Positions 28,498 through 35,581 of a stretch of DNA of 64,000 nucleotides are shown in pieces. The stretch covers positions 27,259-91,258 of the forward strand of contig JADFXG010000012.1 of the NCBI GenBank assembly GCA_015233895.1, in the 5' to 3' direction. This DNA comes from Nitrospirota bacterium (lineage in GTDB: Bacteria > Nitrospirota > Thermodesulfovibrionia > Thermodesulfovibrionales > Magnetobacteriaceae). Each line of letters begins with the position of its first letter. Position 1 is the stretch's first letter. The notes beneath the pieces were generated by a model. The model did not search any database. It was given only the letters and a program-made list of their open reading frames with translations, and was not told the DNA's origin. Both the position numbers and the translations under genes were made by a program.

Positions 28498-30117
28498 CTA
28501 AGTTACAGCGGCTTTACGGTTTACATACGTCTGCTGCGCAATACTTAGCAAATTGCTCACAAGCCAGTACAAAACCAAACCTGAGGGAAAACTTAAAAAC
28601 ATAAAAGTAAAGACAATTGGCATAATCATCATGATTTTGGCCTGAGTCGGATCCATAGTGGTAGGTGTCATCTTCTGCTGTATGAACATGGTGATACCCA
28701 TTATGACAGGAAGCACGTATATGGGGTCTTTTGCAGAAAGATCAGTGACCCAAAAGAAAAATGGTGCTCCCCGTAACTCAACAGATACTAATAAGGCCTT
28801 ATAAAGGGCAAAAAACACCGGTATCTGAATCACTATCGGAAGACATCCGCCCATAGGGTTAACCTTATGGACTTTATAGAGCTCCATCATTTCCCGCTGC
28901 ATTTTCTGGGGGTCTTTCTTGTGTTTTTCCCTTATCTCGGTCATAAGCGGCTGAATCTTTTGGAGCTTTTTCATTGAACTCTGCCCTTTGTTGATAAGCG
29001 GAATGAAAGGAATTCTAACTATAAGTGTAAGAACAATAATGGCAACTCCAAAGTTCCCAAGATATTTGTTAAGGAACAACAGAAACCAGAAAAGCGGCCG
29101 TGCGATTATAGAGAAGTACCCAAAGTCCACAATAGGTTCAAGGGAGACATTTAGAGCCTTTAAGAAATCGTACTTTTTTGGGCCTGCGTAAATAAGAAAC
29201 TCGTTGCTGGAGTTTGTGCTCTTAAATGCCACCAGAGACTTTTGTTTAACAGATGGAGTGGCTGGAATTTGCCACACCGTTGTCTCTGCCATAGGACCTT
29301 GAGGCACCAGAGCGGTGCAAAAATATTTGTTTTCCTCAGCAATCCATTTTACACCATCAGGATATTTTTTGATGTCATCCATTTTTTTGTCTTCATTAAA
29401 CTCTACTCTGTCCATACCATTTAAGACAACTGGCCCAAAATGCGCAGCGTAGCCATCTCCGCCATCCCGGCTAAAACCGCTGCCGATAGTTATGTAGTAT
29501 GGGCTTATGCCGGAGGTTTCGTCCTTAAGTTCCACCTTGTAGCTGTTTGCATAAAAGGTATAAGTCCTTCTAATTTTTTTACCGTTTGACTCATAATCCA
29601 AAATCACCTGTCCTGTGTCAGTTCCGTTTAAGGTGATATTCTTTGAGTCTGTGGCAAATGCCGCCTGAGAGAGTTCAAAATCAGTTGTAGCTCCAATTAC
29701 AAAGGCGCCGTACTTAGCGGTTTTATCAATCAGTTCAATATCTTTTTTGTCATTGTTTTTATAATCCTTAAGCTTAAACGATTCAATCGTACCACCAACA
29801 GAGTTCACAATTGCAGTGTAGTGCAGAGTATCAACGGTTATCTGTTTAATGGGAACATGTGCGTTTGGCGTTTCGTTGGCTAATGCTGGAGTGTTAACAG
29901 CAGTGTTGTTTTTAGCTTCTGTAGTAGGAGCAGTAGCTTCTTTAGGTGTATTATCGGCAGCAGTCGTCTTAGTTTCCACTTTAACCTGAGCCGCTGTTTG
30001 AGCTGCCTGTTGAGCCGCCAGCCTTTGTTTTTCCGTAAGCGGTTTTATGTAGAAAAATTGGTATAATAACAGTACTGCAACTGAGAGCACTATAGCCGTA
30101 AGAGCTTTCTTTTCCAT
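28498..30117 (-). CDS. yidC: Membrane protein insertase YidC
   Basis: 539 residues; inserts inner-membrane proteins with or without SecYEG. An N-terminal helix (ALTAIVLSVAVLLLYQFFY) leads to an Ala/Thr/Lys-rich linker, the large periplasmic beta domain (QITVDTLHYTAIVNSVGGTI) and the conserved C-terminal core (FGVAIIVLTLIVRIPFIPL, MGGCLPIVIQIPVFFALYKA, PSGLVLYWLVSNLLSIAQQ). A Gram-negative-type YidC with a periplasmic domain. Two copies of a short hairpin repeat lie between it and yidD upstream. Confidence 0.97.
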   Translation of the reverse strand: MEKKALTAIVLSVAVLLLYQFFYIKPLTEKQRLAAQQAAQTAAQVKVETKTTAADNTPKEATAPTTEAKNNTAVNTPALANETPNAHVPIKQITVDTLHYTAIVNSVGGTIESFKLKDYKNNDKKDIELIDKTAKYGAFVIGATTDFELSQAAFATDSKNITLNGTDTGQVILDYESNGKKIRRTYTFYANSYKVELKDETSGISPYYITIGSGFSRDGGDGYAAHFGPVVLNGMDRVEFNEDKKMDDIKKYPDGVKWIAEENKYFCTALVPQGPMAETTVWQIPATPSVKQKSLVAFKSTNSSNEFLIYAGPKKYDFLKALNVSLEPIVDFGYFSIIARPLFWFLLFLNKYLGNFGVAIIVLTLIVRIPFIPLINKGQSSMKKLQKIQPLMTEIREKHKKDPQKMQREMMELYKVHKVNPMGGCLPIVIQIPVFFALYKALLVSVELRGAPFFFWVTDLSAKDPIYVLPVIMGITMFIQQKMTPTTMDPTQAKIMMIMPIVFTFMFLSFPSGLVLYWLVSNLLSIAQQTYVNRKAAVT

Positions 30118-30140
30118 AATATATTTTAAATCCTCTCCTT

Positions 30141-30190
30141 AATAACGCAAGGGGTTGCTAACCCCAATAACGCAAGGGGTTGCTAACCCC
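30141..30190. repeat. Two tandem copies of a 25-bp hairpin unit
   Basis: AATAACGCAAGGGGTTGCTAACCCC occurs twice head to tail (30141-30165 and 30166-30190; only the 20 bases AATAACGCAAGGGGTTGCTA need be compared). Each unit contains the perfect hairpin GGGGTT-GCT-AACCCC. They sit in the 87-bp gap between yidD and yidC within an apparent operon. Confidence 0.8.
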
Positions 30191-30204
30191 CAGATTCATT
30201 GTTT

Positions 30205-30414
30205 TTATTTAACCGGATCATAGCCGCCGCGGCTTATCGGATGACACCTTAAAACCCTCTTTAAAGACATTAACAACCCTGTAAAAGGGCCGTGTTTTTC
30301 TATCGCCTCTGCACAGTAATCGGAACAGCTCGGATAGAATCTGCATGATGACGGTAACAGTGGCGAAAACATTGCCTTATAGAACTGAATAAGCGTAATG
30401 AGAATCGTCTTCAT
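30205..30414 (-). CDS. yidD: Membrane protein insertion efficiency factor YidD
   Basis: A 69-residue YidD with the canonical [20 protein letters not shown] and RGGYDPV blocks and an amphipathic N-terminal helix ([18 protein letters not shown]) that attaches to the inner membrane. It assists YidC-dependent insertion. Its ATG overlaps the rnpA stop by 4 bp. Confidence 0.95.
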   Translation of the reverse strand: MKTILITLIQFYKAMFSPLLPSSCRFYPSCSDYCAEAIEKHGPFTGLLMSLKRVLRCHPISRGGYDPVK

Positions 30415-30671
30415 TTTAGTTTATCAAACAAAGACTGAAGTTCTATGCTCACACTATTGAAACCAACAGTTGAAATCACAGGTTTTGCGGCAACAACAAC
30501 GTCAAAAGGCAGCGCACTGGCTCTTTCCAATAAAATCAACCTGACCGCTTCCCTGAAATACCTTTTAATGCGGTTTCTTACCACAGCGTTTCCGACTTTT
30601 TTACTAACAACAAGCCCAAGCCGCAAGTGCGTGTTAGATGTTGCCAAAAAATAAATGTTCAACATTTTCAA
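30411..30671 (-). CDS. rnpA: Ribonuclease P protein component, start codon unresolved
   Basis: Protein subunit of RNase P, which trims tRNA 5' leaders. The RNR signature is intact ([21 protein letters not shown]). The first usable start codons in the frame are TTG at 30671 and ATG at 30665, but conserved RnpA sequence continues upstream: the frame reads [19 protein letters not shown] before the TTG and stays open to 30770, where TAA closes it. None of those upstream codons is ATG, GTG or TTG. The true protein therefore probably begins at a non-standard codon overlapping the end of rpmH (30722-30770), or the sequence has an error there. The 86-residue form would lose the first helix of the fold. 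Confidence 0.85.
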   Translation of the reverse strand: MKMLNIYFLATSNTHLRLGLVVSKKVGNAVVRNRIKRYFREAVRLILLERASALPFDVVVAAKPVISTVGFNSVSIELQSLFDKLK

Positions 30672-30721
30672 GGTGAATTTGCGGCCTTTTTTAAAGACAT
30701 CCTGAAACTCAGAGCTTTTCC

Positions 30722-30865
30722 TTAAGCGCTCAGCTCTTTTCGTCCTTTTGCCCTTCTTCTTTTGATGACGTTACGGCCTGACGCTGTTGACATCCGCTTT
30801 CTGAACCCGTGTTTCCTTTTCCTCTTAATGTTGTGTGGATGAAATGTCGTATATGCTCCGCCCAT
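30722..30865 (-). CDS. rpmH: Ribosomal protein L34
   Basis: A 47-residue gene read directly from the sequence: ATG at 30865, TAA at 30722-30724. The protein has the L34 hallmark [20 protein letters not shown] followed by [21 protein letters not shown]. The N-terminus MGGAYT is a little unusual, since L34 often begins MKRT. A purine-rich AGAGGAAG lies about 9 nt upstream of the ATG. It heads the rpmH-rnpA-yidD-yidC operon, the conserved order near many bacterial origins, though no dnaA is in the window. Confidence 0.96.
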   Translation of the reverse strand: MGGAYTTFHPHNIKRKRKHGFRKRMSTASGRNVIKRRRAKGRKELSA

Positions 30866-30900
30866 TGCTATATCTTCCTCTGCTCTTTAGATTTACACAA

Positions 30901-30935
30901 AACCTATTATATTAGGTTCTTATTAGTATTGTCAA
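30901..30935 (-). promoter_or_regulatory. Near-perfect sigma70 promoter of the rpmH operon with palindrome over the -10
   Basis: On the minus strand, perfect TTGACA (30930-30935) and perfect TATAAT (30906-30911) are 18 nt apart, about 35 nt upstream of the expected leader before rpmH. The -10 is embedded in the palindrome AACCTA-TTATAT-TAGGTT (30901-30918), which could be an operator. Confidence 0.75.
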
Positions 30936-31162
30936 CTGAGGGATAAAAATGTTTTTTTTATTTTTCGTTTTTTTGAAGTAAAGTGGTTTATTGTGAGAAT
31001 GAGATGGGAAAGAAAAGAGCCGTTGCCTCAGAAAGAGCAACACTCAGACAAACCCCCGGGAAAATGACTTAAGCTGACCTTACAGAAAAAAACTATAATG
31101 GAGCTCCGGTTACCAAAATTACTTGACATTCCTGTTGGTATTTTTCGGTGTAATATTGTTTT
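30936..31162. other. Intergenic region without recognised feature
   Basis: Separates the divergently placed rpmH promoter from the stop of the GT9 gene. I saw no open frame with protein-like content, no clustered DnaA boxes and no RNase P RNA or tmRNA hallmarks. An isolated TTGACA occurs around 31,123 on the plus strand but leads into no plus-strand gene. Confidence 0.5.
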
Positions 31163-32020
31163 TTAGGTCAAGAAGGATTTTAAAGCATCGACAATTCTGT
31201 CTGTATCTATGAGATTCATGCAATGTTTCAACTTATCTAAAGAACATGGTATCGAATAGTTAATGTGGCTGTATCCAGGCTGTATGCATTTGTCGAAGAA
31301 CTCGCACCTTTCTTCTCCTTTGATATGTACTTGACCGCAATATCCATAAATCAAGCTGTCAGTAGGTCCCCAAAGAACTATGGCCGGAACTCCGGCATAA
31401 TGTGCAGTGTGCATTATAAAATTATCAGACGTGATTACGACATCACATTTATTTATAACGTTAATAAGACTGCGAGGAGTCGTTAGACCTATAATTGAGT
31501 ATGTTCCTTTTATATACTGCTGCCCTAAACGTCCTGCTTGAATTATAAGAGTGTCATCGGATTTGATTTTTTCTACGAATTCATGCCACTTGTTGAAATC
31601 CATTTCTTTACGAGGAGAATCAGACCATGGGGCTATCAAAATATTCTTATTTCGAAAGGGGATTATTGTATTTAATTCAAAATCGGTAGAAATTATATCT
31701 GGGAAATAGAGACGCTCTTCTACAGGAGTTTCAAGATTGAAAATTCGAGCCAAAATCTGGAAGGCTCGACGATTCCCTTGTCCAAGAACCTCCTTACTCC
31801 AGTAGTCTGTTCCAATAATAAAAGCATCTTTGGGTGGAAATCCTACGTAAGAAATCGCAGGATGTCCTTTTAAAATACTCAAATATTTTGTCCGCCTAAC
31901 CAAATTAAACTTTCGGGAAGGCTCTCTTTCGATGTCAAGTTTCAGGACTCCTGAAATCATAAGAGCATCGCCCAACCCGCCAATTGGGTTAATCCAGATA
32001 TTTTCAGCCATATCTACCAT
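31163..32020 (-). CDS. GT9 (heptosyltransferase-like) glycosyltransferase in the peptide operon
   Basis: 285 residues of the GT9 family: N-terminal NPIGGLGDALMISGVL (donor-side glycine loop), a second Rossmann half with IAPWSDSPRKEMDF, VVITSDNFIMHTAHYAGVPA and LWGPTD, then the Cys/His tail region CEFFDKC and LKHCMNL typical of GT9 members. Soluble, cytoplasmic. GT9 enzymes mostly add heptose to lipopolysaccharide, but some relatives heptosylate Ser residues of autotransporter proteins. Being the last gene of the operon that begins with a Ser/Tyr-rich peptide, 4 bp after the second radical SAM gene, it is a candidate peptide O-glycosyltransferase (inference). Confidence 0.87.
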   Translation of the reverse strand: MVDMAENIWINPIGGLGDALMISGVLKLDIEREPSRKFNLVRRTKYLSILKGHPAISYVGFPPKDAFIIGTDYWSKEVLGQGNRRAFQILARIFNLETPVEERLYFPDIISTDFELNTIIPFRNKNILIAPWSDSPRKEMDFNKWHEFVEKIKSDDTLIIQAGRLGQQYIKGTYSIIGLTTPRSLINVINKCDVVITSDNFIMHTAHYAGVPAIVLWGPTDSLIYGYCGQVHIKGEERCEFFDKCIQPGYSHINYSIPCSLDKLKHCMNLIDTDRIVDALKSFLT

Positions 32021-32024
32021 GAGA

Positions 32025-33122
32025 TTAAAACGTGAGCCCAGTTATAGGTTCAAAAAATTTTTCTATAAATCTCTTTTTTGATAAACACCATCGGGTTTTA
32101 TGCACAAAATCTCCGTGTTCGTCATATGAGTCTAAAGGACATCCACCGTGGCATATGCTCCAAAAGCGGCAATCCTTACAGTCCTTTTCCAACAGGATTT
32201 CATTGCGGCTGATCAACTGTCCACGTTGAGAATCGTAAAGTATTTCATGAAGAGACCGGTCGAGTATGTTTCCATAAGAGAGTAAACCCCAGTCAGAGGA
32301 CCTTCCACATTGGGATGTCTCACCGCGGGGATCAATATTTACATGGTTATAGGCACAATCCCCTGAATCGACACAGGATAGACTGAGAGCATCTCTTTTT
32401 GCATTTATCGAAAACGATTTAAATGGTTCGATTTCGTAATATATTTCTTTATATTTCCACCATACGGGAAATATTTCACCTAAAAAATCGGCATATTCAT
32501 TGGGGGTTATGGCTATGTCTTTAATCTCACTGTCATAGATGAGCACTTGATTTAAATTAATCCCCCCATTAATGAATAAGTTAGTCAAATAGTAGAATAT
32601 ATCTAAAGGTCTTTCAAGTGATCTTTTTGTAACTACATAGATAATTCCTACGTTAAAAGCAGATTCACGTGATAACTTTAGCCCACTGAGAAACATCTTG
32701 TTATAAATCTCAGAATCGATATTTTTACCAGGCCCTCTTACGTTTTGAATAGGGTCGTAACTTGACCCTAAATGACCTATACCCATTTTCTTAAATATTT
32801 CCAAAAAATCCTTCGATAAAAGGGTGAGATTCGTTTGAATGTTGTGATTTATACGGGATAAAGTAGCAGTACAATGCTTTTCCTGTATATCTAAAGCCGT
32901 TTTAAAAAAATCCACACCCAAAAGCAGTGGTTCGCCTCCATGCCACAAAACCGTTATATTATCATCAGGATTCGACATTAAAAAGGTATTTATTCTCGAA
33001 AAACACACATCCAGGATTTCATAAGACATTATCGGGGTGGTTGAAGGCTTTCTACGGACTACGTCGCAGTATATACAATTAGAGTTACATTTTTCCGTTG
33101 CTTTTAGAATTATAGTTGCCAT
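32025..33122 (-). CDS. Radical SAM/SPASM peptide maturase (second)
   Basis: 365 residues. The N-terminal CxxxCxxC is C12, C16, C19 (KCNSNCIYC), with the glycine motif VLWHGGEPLLLGVDFF. A full C-terminal SPASM region follows: SCVDSGDCAYNHVNIDP, SQCGRSSDWG, YGNI, then DCKDCRFWSICHGGCPLDS and a last Cys (TRWC), enough for two auxiliary [4Fe-4S] clusters. This arrangement matches the anaerobic sulfatase-maturase and peptide-modifying class, and related twin enzymes in HXS-type clusters. It starts inside the end of the previous gene (13-bp overlap), so it is translationally coupled. The likely substrate is the Tyr-Xaa-Ser peptide encoded first in the operon. Confidence 0.9.
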   Translation of the reverse strand: MATIILKATEKCNSNCIYCDVVRRKPSTTPIMSYEILDVCFSRINTFLMSNPDDNITVLWHGGEPLLLGVDFFKTALDIQEKHCTATLSRINHNIQTNLTLLSKDFLEIFKKMGIGHLGSSYDPIQNVRGPGKNIDSEIYNKMFLSGLKLSRESAFNVGIIYVVTKRSLERPLDIFYYLTNLFINGGINLNQVLIYDSEIKDIAITPNEYADFLGEIFPVWWKYKEIYYEIEPFKSFSINAKRDALSLSCVDSGDCAYNHVNIDPRGETSQCGRSSDWGLLSYGNILDRSLHEILYDSQRGQLISRNEILLEKDCKDCRFWSICHGGCPLDSYDEHGDFVHKTRWCLSKKRFIEKFFEPITGLTF

Positions 33123-33886
33123 AGTTGGTTTGAATCACTTGTTCTTTTTTTATAGTAGTATTCTGCGGCTTCCAAAACATCCACAAATAACTTTTGACAA
33201 CCGTATTTCTGGTTTGATGAGTCGGGAAATTTACCTAAACATATCCGCCAGCCTTGGCAATAAGCGCATCCCTCTGGCTTAAGAAAAAAATCTTCACGAG
33301 ACAGTAGCCTTTCGTGAAACAGCGATAATATTCCGAAACTGCTTATATGAAAATATCTTTCGGGGTCGTTAAAATAAACCGCACCATAATCGATATATTT
33401 TCCTCGTTCATAATTTAACAATAAATAACCGAAAGGTTCGATTTGTCCACGTGAAACCATGCCGTAAACTGCGTAATGCATCAGATCGTTAACCGATTCC
33501 CAATCGGGATTTTTACGGTCGAAGACAATTCCACAAGCTATACCTAAAGATGATAATATCCTTAACCCTGAAAATGTTTCGCTATCGCTCTCAGGCAAAA
33601 AAACTCTAATATTTAGTTTTCTAAACATTTTTATTTTCTTAATAAAATCAGAAATCTCACCAATCCCCGGCGTATATAATGCTATCGGTATATCTGCATA
33701 TTCTTCATAAATCGTCAATGAATCGAGTTTTTTCGGGTAATTAATCATTATACAATGTAATCTGTTATTTTCATTTACAGCATTGGCAACGGCTATTATT
33801 TCGGAAAAAGCATCATATCGTATTACCAGTGTTTCGTTTCTGAAGCGGTCTATCAGAGCCTTATCGAAGGGGCAGCATTTAATCAT
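33110..33886 (-). CDS. Stand-alone SPASM-like Cys-rich partner protein
   Basis: 258 residues with no radical SAM CxxxCxxC. The C-terminus holds a SPASM-like cysteine set, EGCAYCQGWRICLGKF plus a later Cys (KYGCQKL), spaced like one half of a SPASM cluster. The body is alpha/beta (VRIYDAFSEIIAVANAV-type start, then NIRVFLPESDSETF). Stand-alone SPASM proteins accompany radical SAM maturases in a few described peptide systems, where they may act as a cluster carrier or substrate-binding partner. The gene follows the first radical SAM gene with no gap (33887/33886) and overlaps the next by 13 bp. I do not recognise it as a named family. Confidence 0.6.
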   Translation of the reverse strand: MIKCCPFDKALIDRFRNETLVIRYDAFSEIIAVANAVNENNRLHCIMINYPKKLDSLTIYEEYADIPIALYTPGIGEISDFIKKIKMFRKLNIRVFLPESDSETFSGLRILSSLGIACGIVFDRKNPDWESVNDLMHYAVYGMVSRGQIEPFGYLLLNYERGKYIDYGAVYFNDPERYFHISSFGILSLFHERLLSREDFFLKPEGCAYCQGWRICLGKFPDSSNQKYGCQKLFVDVLEAAEYYYKKRTSDSNQLWQL

Positions 33887-34912
33887 TTATATTTTCCCTG
33901 TCTCATCTGAAATTACGTACATTTCATCCAAACGTATAGGGGGCTCATCCCTAAATGACGATAAGATATGAGCTTTGCATCCTCCATGGCAAAGGCCGTT
34001 TTCACGATAAACACAATCGTCACAGCGCTCGAAAATGCCGCATGCTTCTGTCTGGATTTTTGAAAACAGATCGTTATAATATTCTATTACTTCACTAAAA
34101 GAATTAAATTCAAAGAGAGATTTCTTATGAAAAGACGACAAAGGAAAACACGGCCATACCTCCATGTCGGGTCCAATATCGATAGCCGGTACGCAGTAAA
34201 ACCTGAAATCTCCCGTTGTTAACCTGTACATCTGGCCCAGTTGATTGTCGTTAAGTGCACACATTGGGAAACCACAATCGAAAGCTGGTTTTATCCTTAA
34301 TTCCTTAAAAATATCAAAACAAGACGATAACCGCTTTATTATATTATCAAAGCTGCCAATATCAACGTAGATATTATCCTTTCCAACAATCCTGTGGGCT
34401 AACCCTAAACGAAGTACACGAATCATGCCATACATATTTATTGCCTGGAACAGGAAATTCATATCAAAATCATTTCTGTAGATATTAAATCCGGCAATCG
34501 TACGGTTTCCGAAATGTTCCAGGAATCGCTTTACACTGACTGTTTCGGCTACAGGAGATAGTGCTGGGTCGTTAAGATTGCAGACAAATGTCAATCTGCC
34601 CATTGGAACGTCTTCAAGTGTTTTTATCGATTTACTTAGCTTATCTTTAGTCATGATACCGCTTGTAAAAACGCTGACGTCAAACCCACGTTCTATGAGA
34701 TAAACTACAAAATCGTTAAAGGAAGGGTGCAGTGTAGGCTCCCCCCCAAGCAAAGACAGATGGCGGTGCCCTGAACACTCAAGCAAATCGGCAATATAGA
34801 TTAAGTTCTCCCACGACAGCATCTTGTCTGAGGTACTGTTTTCCATATGTTTTAAAGCAAAACAATACGGACACTTGCGAACGCATTGCTGCGTTAAAAG
34901 AACGTTTGCCAT
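33887..34912 (-). CDS. Radical SAM peptide maturase (first)
   Basis: 341 residues. CxxxCxxC is C10, C14, C17 (QQCVRKCPYCFAL), followed by the glycine-rich LSLLGGEPTLHPSF block of radical SAM enzymes. The C-terminus carries a compact Cys cluster, C291, C297, C300, C308 and C312 (ERCDDCVYRENGLCHGGCKAH), consistent with an auxiliary [4Fe-4S] site, plus YCVPAIDIGPDMEVWPCFPL upstream. Two different radical SAM enzymes in one operon suggest two kinds of modification or an obligate pair, as in HXS systems with HxsB and HxsC. It is the first maturase after the precursor, 68 bp downstream of it. Confidence 0.9.
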   Translation of the reverse strand: MANVLLTQQCVRKCPYCFALKHMENSTSDKMLSWENLIYIADLLECSGHRHLSLLGGEPTLHPSFNDFVVYLIERGFDVSVFTSGIMTKDKLSKSIKTLEDVPMGRLTFVCNLNDPALSPVAETVSVKRFLEHFGNRTIAGFNIYRNDFDMNFLFQAINMYGMIRVLRLGLAHRIVGKDNIYVDIGSFDNIIKRLSSCFDIFKELRIKPAFDCGFPMCALNDNQLGQMYRLTTGDFRFYCVPAIDIGPDMEVWPCFPLSSFHKKSLFEFNSFSEVIEYYNDLFSKIQTEACGIFERCDDCVYRENGLCHGGCKAHILSSFRDEPPIRLDEMYVISDETGKI

Positions 34913-34953
34913 GGTTATCCGATCTCCTACCCTGCCGTTTCAAAAAATTTTGC

Positions 34954-34977
34954 ATAGATAAACGAATGTTCATCTAT
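34954..34977 (-). terminator. Hairpin between precursor and maturase genes (putative attenuator)
   Basis: On the minus strand, ATAGATGAAC-ATTC-GTTTATCTAT forms a 10-bp stem (one G-T pair) with a 4-nt loop 3-27 nt after the precursor stop, followed by a T-run (GCAAAATTTTTTG). This would allow high precursor expression with read-through to the enzymes, a common arrangement in ribosomal-peptide operons. Confidence 0.6.
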
Positions 34978-34980
34978 TTA

Positions 34981-35331
34981 CTATGAGCAGCTTCTGTACA
35001 AAAAGTAACGACCGCTGCTGCTGTAGCAGCTGCTGCTGTTGTAGGAACCGCTGCTGCTGTAGCCACTGCCGCTGTTGTAGGAACCGCTGTTGTAGGAACC
35101 GCTGCTGCTGTAGCGACTGCTGCTGTAGTGACTGCTGGAATATGCACTGTTATATGCTGTAAGATTACTATCCTCAAACTGGTGCGCCTCGCCATTCCTA
35201 TCTGCAACCGAACCTTTCGCTAATTTGGGTAAGCACAGAACACTCGATGCTCCTAAAACTCCTAATGCTATACGCTTCAGAGCCTCACGCCTGATCATTT
35301 GCTGATCTTCTTTTTTCTTTTTATCGTCCAT
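34981..35331 (-). CDS. Tyr-Xaa-Ser repeat peptide with Tat-like leader (putative RiPP precursor)
   Basis: 116 residues from ATG 35331; GGAGG sits 9 nt upstream, while the in-frame TTG 35337 is too close to it. The leader (1-43) has a twin Arg at 14-15 (MIRREALKRIAL) and a hydrophobic stretch with a Pro-Lys break (LGVLGASSVLCLPKLAKG), like a Tat signal. Residues 44-59 are a short acidic region. From Y60 to Y112 there are eleven Tyr, ten of them in Y-x-S motifs (Y60, 64, 69, 74, 80, 85, 91, 97, 103, 112) spaced 4-6 residues; only Y109 differs. Ser, Asn and Gly fill the rest, with Cys102 and Cys115. The DNA tandem repeats keep another frame open, but only this frame has a leader and a ribosome site. 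Likely substrate of the downstream enzymes. Confidence 0.8.
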   Translation of the reverse strand: MDDKKKKEDQQMIRREALKRIALGVLGASSVLCLPKLAKGSVADRNGEAHQFEDSNLTAYNSAYSSSHYSSSRYSSSGSYNSGSYNSGSGYSSSGSYNSSSCYSSSGRYFLYRSCS

Positions 35332-35361
35332 AGTCAAAAGCCTCCATTATTATATGATTAT

Positions 35362-35382
35362 TTCTCCTTCCATTAAGGAGAA
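35362..35382 (-). promoter_or_regulatory. Leader hairpin upstream of the precursor gene
   Basis: TTCTCCTT-CCATT-AAGGAGAA, a perfect 8-bp stem with a 5-nt loop in the 5' leader, 31-51 nt before the precursor ATG. It contains an AAGGAG and could influence stability or translation. Between this and the promoter (35383-35465) I see nothing else. Confidence 0.45.
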
Positions 35383-35465
35383 TAAGCACTACAGATAAAT
35401 GTCAATTCAACATGCAGCTTTTAAGGCGACATTCTGTGCCGTATTTATGCTACACAGTATGGTAG

Positions 35466-35494
35466 ATTTTACATAAAAATGAAAAGAATGTCAA
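35466..35494 (-). promoter_or_regulatory. Consensus-like sigma70 promoter of the peptide operon
   Basis: Minus strand TTGACA (35489-35494), 17-nt spacer, TAAAAT (35466-35471). This gives a leader of about 130 nt before the precursor ATG. A second TTGACA nearer the gene (around 35,400) lacks a -10 at the right distance. The upstream tract to 35,535 is very A/T rich, as in an UP element. Confidence 0.65.
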
Positions 35495-35581
35495 GCAAAA
35501 AATTGTCAATTATGGACAAAAATTTTTTTATTTTTGTTTTTTAATCCATTACACTAAATATGCAATCCTTGCATAGGTTTA

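Noticed and set aside
30870..31160. Possible chromosome origin next to rpmH
   Set aside because: rpmH often lies near oriC, but only one imperfect DnaA-like 9-mer was seen and no dnaA or gidA is nearby.
34974..35207. Ala/Thr/Val-rich open frame across the repeat peptide gene
   Set aside because: Tandem DNA repeats keep several frames open. This one lacks a ribosome site and a leader and is only a shadow of the Tyr-Xaa-Ser gene.
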